41,644 bases of DNA, taken from an uncultured Muribaculaceae bacterium (GTDB taxonomy: Bacteria > Bacteroidota > Bacteroidia > Bacteroidales > Muribaculaceae). The stretch spans positions 1 to 41,644 of the forward strand of contig CAJUHX010000013.1 of NCBI GenBank assembly GCA_910586455.1. The letters run 5' to 3'. The notes beneath the pieces were generated by a model, which did no database searches, was not told the origin of the DNA, and worked only from the letters and a program-made list of their open reading frames with translations. Shown piece by piece: positions 39,794 through 41,644 of the stretch. Each line of letters begins with the position of its first letter. The stretch's first letter is position 1. Position numbers and translations under genes: made by a program.

Positions 39794-40903
39794 TTATTTA
39801 GTCTTCTCCTCGGTAATCTCTGTGTGGGCTCCGGAAATAACCTTGAGAATCTCTGCGGGCCGTATGGCATTGAGGCATAGATAGTCGCCGCGAAGGCAAG
39901 GCTTGTTGCCGAATACCGAGCAGGGCCGGCAGCTCATGGGCAGCTGTATGCAGTCGGTATCGCTCTGGCGCCATCCCATAAAGCCGCAGTAGGGGTGTGT
40001 GGCACCCCATATGGTAATGGTTCGTGTGCCGGCAATGGCCGCCAGATGCATGTTCGACGAGTCCATGCTCAACATCAGATCGAGGTGGTTCATCAGAGCC
40101 AGTTCGGCCGCGAATCCGTAGCGCTTTCCGGCCAGAGAGGTCACTCCGGAATATTTTCCGGCCCAGCCGTTGAGAATCTCAGCTTCATCGCCTCCGCCTC
40201 CGAACAGAAACACACGGGTTGCTCCGGGGCTTTCGCATATGCCTTTTACCACTTCCTCCATTTTTTCGGGAGGGTATATCTTGCCCTTATGTGCCGCAAA
40301 GGGCGCTATGCCGATCCATCGTTCACCATTGGGGCGAGGCCGGCAAATACAGGCGAAATCGTCGGCCGGAGCCATGGCATGGCCGTCGTACAGACCGTCG
40401 AAGCGGTAGTCGACCGGCAGGCCCAGCCTGTGGAAAACTTCGCGGTAGCGCGCGCGGCTCGACAGCAGAGGCAGCATTATCTTGTTGCGTACGCGGGTAA
40501 GGGCTTTCCGGCCCTGGCGCCCTTTGTTGATACGGCTTACACGGGTGCGCTGCAGGCGGCAGAAAAAGCCCATGATGCGGGTGCGTATTACATCGTGCAG
40601 GTCGGCGAAGGCGTCGAAATCGTATTCCTTTTTCAGTTCCGAAATCAGGCGCCTGAGTCCTCCGGGGCCTACGTAGTCGGTCTTCACATCGGCTCCTACT
40701 ACTACAAGATTGTCGGGGCGGTTGATAAAAATCGATGTCATCGAAGGCCTGGTCACGAACACAAAGCGCACGTCGGGGTAGCACCGGGCCACGCTGTAAA
40801 GCACCGGCACGGTCATGGCCACGTCGCCTATGGCGGAGAATCGCGCGGCCAGCACGGTAATCAGTCCGAGGGTGTTTGAAGTCGGGGCGTTATTTTTTTG
40901 CAT
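39794..40903 (-). CDS. Glycosyltransferase family 9 (ADP-heptose:LPS heptosyltransferase-like)
   Basis: A 369-residue GT-B protein of family 9. Opening: VLAARFSAIGDVAMTVPVLYSV (the FSxIGDV signature). C-terminal half: GIAPFAAHKGKIYPPEKM, VFLFGGGGDEAEIL, LDLMLSMDSSNMHLAAIAGTRTITIWGATHP and the four-Cys tail CRPCSVFGNKPCLRGDYLCL, all typical. It likely adds heptose or another sugar to the lipopolysaccharide inner core; the donor sugar is not certain in Bacteroidetes. Its start overlaps the DUF4254 end by 14 bp, and that pairing is frequent in the phylum. Confidence 0.93.
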   Translation of the reverse strand: MQKNNAPTSNTLGLITVLAARFSAIGDVAMTVPVLYSVARCYPDVRFVFVTRPSMTSIFINRPDNLVVVGADVKTDYVGPGGLRRLISELKKEYDFDAFADLHDVIRTRIMGFFCRLQRTRVSRINKGRQGRKALTRVRNKIMLPLLSSRARYREVFHRLGLPVDYRFDGLYDGHAMAPADDFACICRPRPNGERWIGIAPFAAHKGKIYPPEKMEEVVKGICESPGATRVFLFGGGGDEAEILNGWAGKYSGVTSLAGKRYGFAAELALMNHLDLMLSMDSSNMHLAAIAGTRTITIWGATHPYCGFMGWRQSDTDCIQLPMSCRPCSVFGNKPCLRGDYLCLNAIRPAEILKVISGAHTEITEEKTK

Positions 40904-41498
40904 AGAGCACCGGATTGGTATCGGCGTCGTTGTACATTTTCATCTGGCGGTATACCTTCATGTATTTTCGTCCGGCGGCCATGTCGGCGAGGAGCTGGTC
41001 GATGGCGGTCACCAGGTCGGAGCGCTGTTCGAGCAGTACTGCCAGCTTTGCCGCGCAGCGGCTGCGGTGTGCGGCTTCGGCGTCGGTACGGTTGGCCTCG
41101 GCCTGCATGTGATATATCTTCAGGGCCAGAATGCTCAGTCGGTCGAGAGCCCATGCGGGCGACTCGGTGTTGATGGTGGCGTCGGGAGCCACGCTGACGC
41201 CGGCGAACTTCTCGCGGAAATAAGTGTCGAATTCCTCCACCATGTCGGTGCGGTCCTGGTTCGAGCGGTCAATACGGCGTTTGAGAGCCAGAGCCTCCAC
41301 GGGGTCGATATTGGGGTCGCGGATTATGTCTTCGAGGTGCCACTGCACGGCATCGATAAAGTTCTTGGCGTAAAGGGTGTGTTCGAACGAACCGGCATCG
41401 AAGGGATTGGGCGATGGCGCGTCGACATTGTCCGCAAGATGGTAGTCCGCAGTAGAGCGTTCGAAAATATTGTAGTAGTTTTGTGCTGTCATAATCAA
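40890..41498 (-). CDS. DUF4254 domain-containing protein
   Basis: A 202-residue soluble helical protein of a family of unknown function, common in Bacteroidetes beside GT9 genes. Visible family parts are AQNYYNIFERSTADYH at the start, LYAKNFIDAVQWHLEDIIRDPNIDP, LALKRRIDRSNQDRTDMVEEFD, and AWALDRLSILALKIYHMQ with a conserved late DLVTAIDQLLADM. No signal, membrane helix or catalytic motif. The start could be the second Met (MTAQN), two codons in. A promoter box lies upstream. Coupling to GT9 suggests an LPS-related role, by context only. Confidence 0.9.
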   Translation of the reverse strand: MIMTAQNYYNIFERSTADYHLADNVDAPSPNPFDAGSFEHTLYAKNFIDAVQWHLEDIIRDPNIDPVEALALKRRIDRSNQDRTDMVEEFDTYFREKFAGVSVAPDATINTESPAWALDRLSILALKIYHMQAEANRTDAEAAHRSRCAAKLAVLLEQRSDLVTAIDQLLADMAAGRKYMKVYRQMKMYNDADTNPVLYAKK

Positions 41499-41514
41499 TG
41501 AATGTTTGAAAACA

Positions 41515-41522
41515 CAAACTTA
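41515..41522 (-). promoter_or_regulatory. -7 promoter element for the DUF4254 operon
   Basis: The minus strand reads TAAGTTTG (consensus TAnnTTTG), 16 bp before the DUF4254 start. The -33 region is AT-rich with no clear TTTG. Confidence 0.45.
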
Positions 41523-41556
41523 CAAAATTTTTTGGTAAGGAGAAAAGAAAAGGTAT

Positions 41557-41590
41557 AAAAAATTAGGAGCCTGCAGATGCAGACTCCTAA
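41557..41590 (-). terminator. Intrinsic terminator of the tRNA-Asn gene
   Basis: On the minus strand a 13-bp stem with one G-U pair (arms TTAGGAGTCTGCA and TGCAGGCTCCTAA) closes a short loop and is followed by six T. It starts 2 bp after the tRNA 3-prime end. Confidence 0.8.
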
Positions 41591-41592
41591 AG

Positions 41593-41644
41593 CGCTTCAA
41601 GATGGACTCGAACCAACGACCCTCTGATTAACAGTCAGATGCTC
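41593..41644 (-). tRNA. tRNA-Asn (GTT), partial
   Basis: The minus strand shows the anticodon arm CTGACTGTTAATCAG with anticodon GTT, a T arm with GGTTCGAGTCC, and a 3-prime acceptor strand TTGAAGC with discriminator G. The 5-prime acceptor strand and most of the D arm lie beyond the window edge. No CCA is encoded. Confidence 0.9.

Noticed and set aside
1..41644. CRISPR array, insertion sequence, prophage or integrase
   Set aside because: No regularly spaced direct repeats with unique spacers, no transposase or integrase-like protein was seen. The only tandem repeat is the 57-bp coding one.

Overview
The window looks like a chromosomal segment of a Bacteroidales bacterium, most likely a Muribaculaceae-type gut commensal with fairly high GC (family placement is inference). 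The grounds are Bacteroidetes-only families (DUF4494, DUF3822, DUF4254, GldD/GldE, a fused SecDF), Bacteroidetes-type promoters (TTTG, about 20 bp, TAnnTTTG), few Shine-Dalgarno sequences, and glyS next to a lipoprotein FKBP prolyl isomerase.

Layout. 1-2732 (minus): FKBP lipoprotein (cut by the edge), glyS and an FNT-family formate/nitrite channel. 2839-6415 (plus): DUF4494, a YggS-type PLP protein, an FHS-family sugar permease and a secreted protein with 57-bp tandem repeats. 6485-7212 (minus): a HEPN/MNT toxin-antitoxin pair. 7377-17908 (plus): a 988-residue periplasmic TPR protein with a beta-barrel partner, secDF, DUF3822-rsmD, a small lipoprotein and a SIMPL protein. 18082-26373 (plus): the centrepiece, a complete urease locus ureA-ureB-ureC, then a terminator and structured spacer, then ureE-ureF-ureG-ureD, a urea channel and an MFS permease. 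26445-28153 (minus): an M56 peptidase fused to a TonB domain, and its BlaI-type repressor, behind an operator-rich promoter. 28303-28955 (plus): a PIN-toxin pair. 29059-31573 (plus): an ECF-type nickel/cobalt importer, CbiM(N)-CbiQ-CbiO. 31661-35982 (plus): gldE-gldD-phosphopantetheinyl transferase, LD-carboxypeptidase and an esterase. 35963-41498 (minus): glycosyltransferase, polysaccharide flippase, ruvB, GT9 heptosyltransferase-like protein and DUF4254. The edge holds most of a tRNA-Asn and its terminator.

Working together. The urea channel admits urea, UreABC hydrolyses it to ammonia and CO2, UreDEFG load nickel into the active site, and the CbiMQO importer about 3 kb downstream probably supplies that nickel. 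All active-site residues of UreC, UreG and the CbiM nickel site that I can check are present. The MFS gene overlapping the urea channel has no clear role. The most notable regulatory features are three matching dyads around the blaI promoter, a long inverted repeat in front of cbiM, a terminator plus structured leader splitting the urease operon, and one promoter whose predicted transcript starts at the start codon.

No CRISPR array, insertion sequence, rRNA or prophage was seen, and no gene-free gap exceeds about 220 bases.
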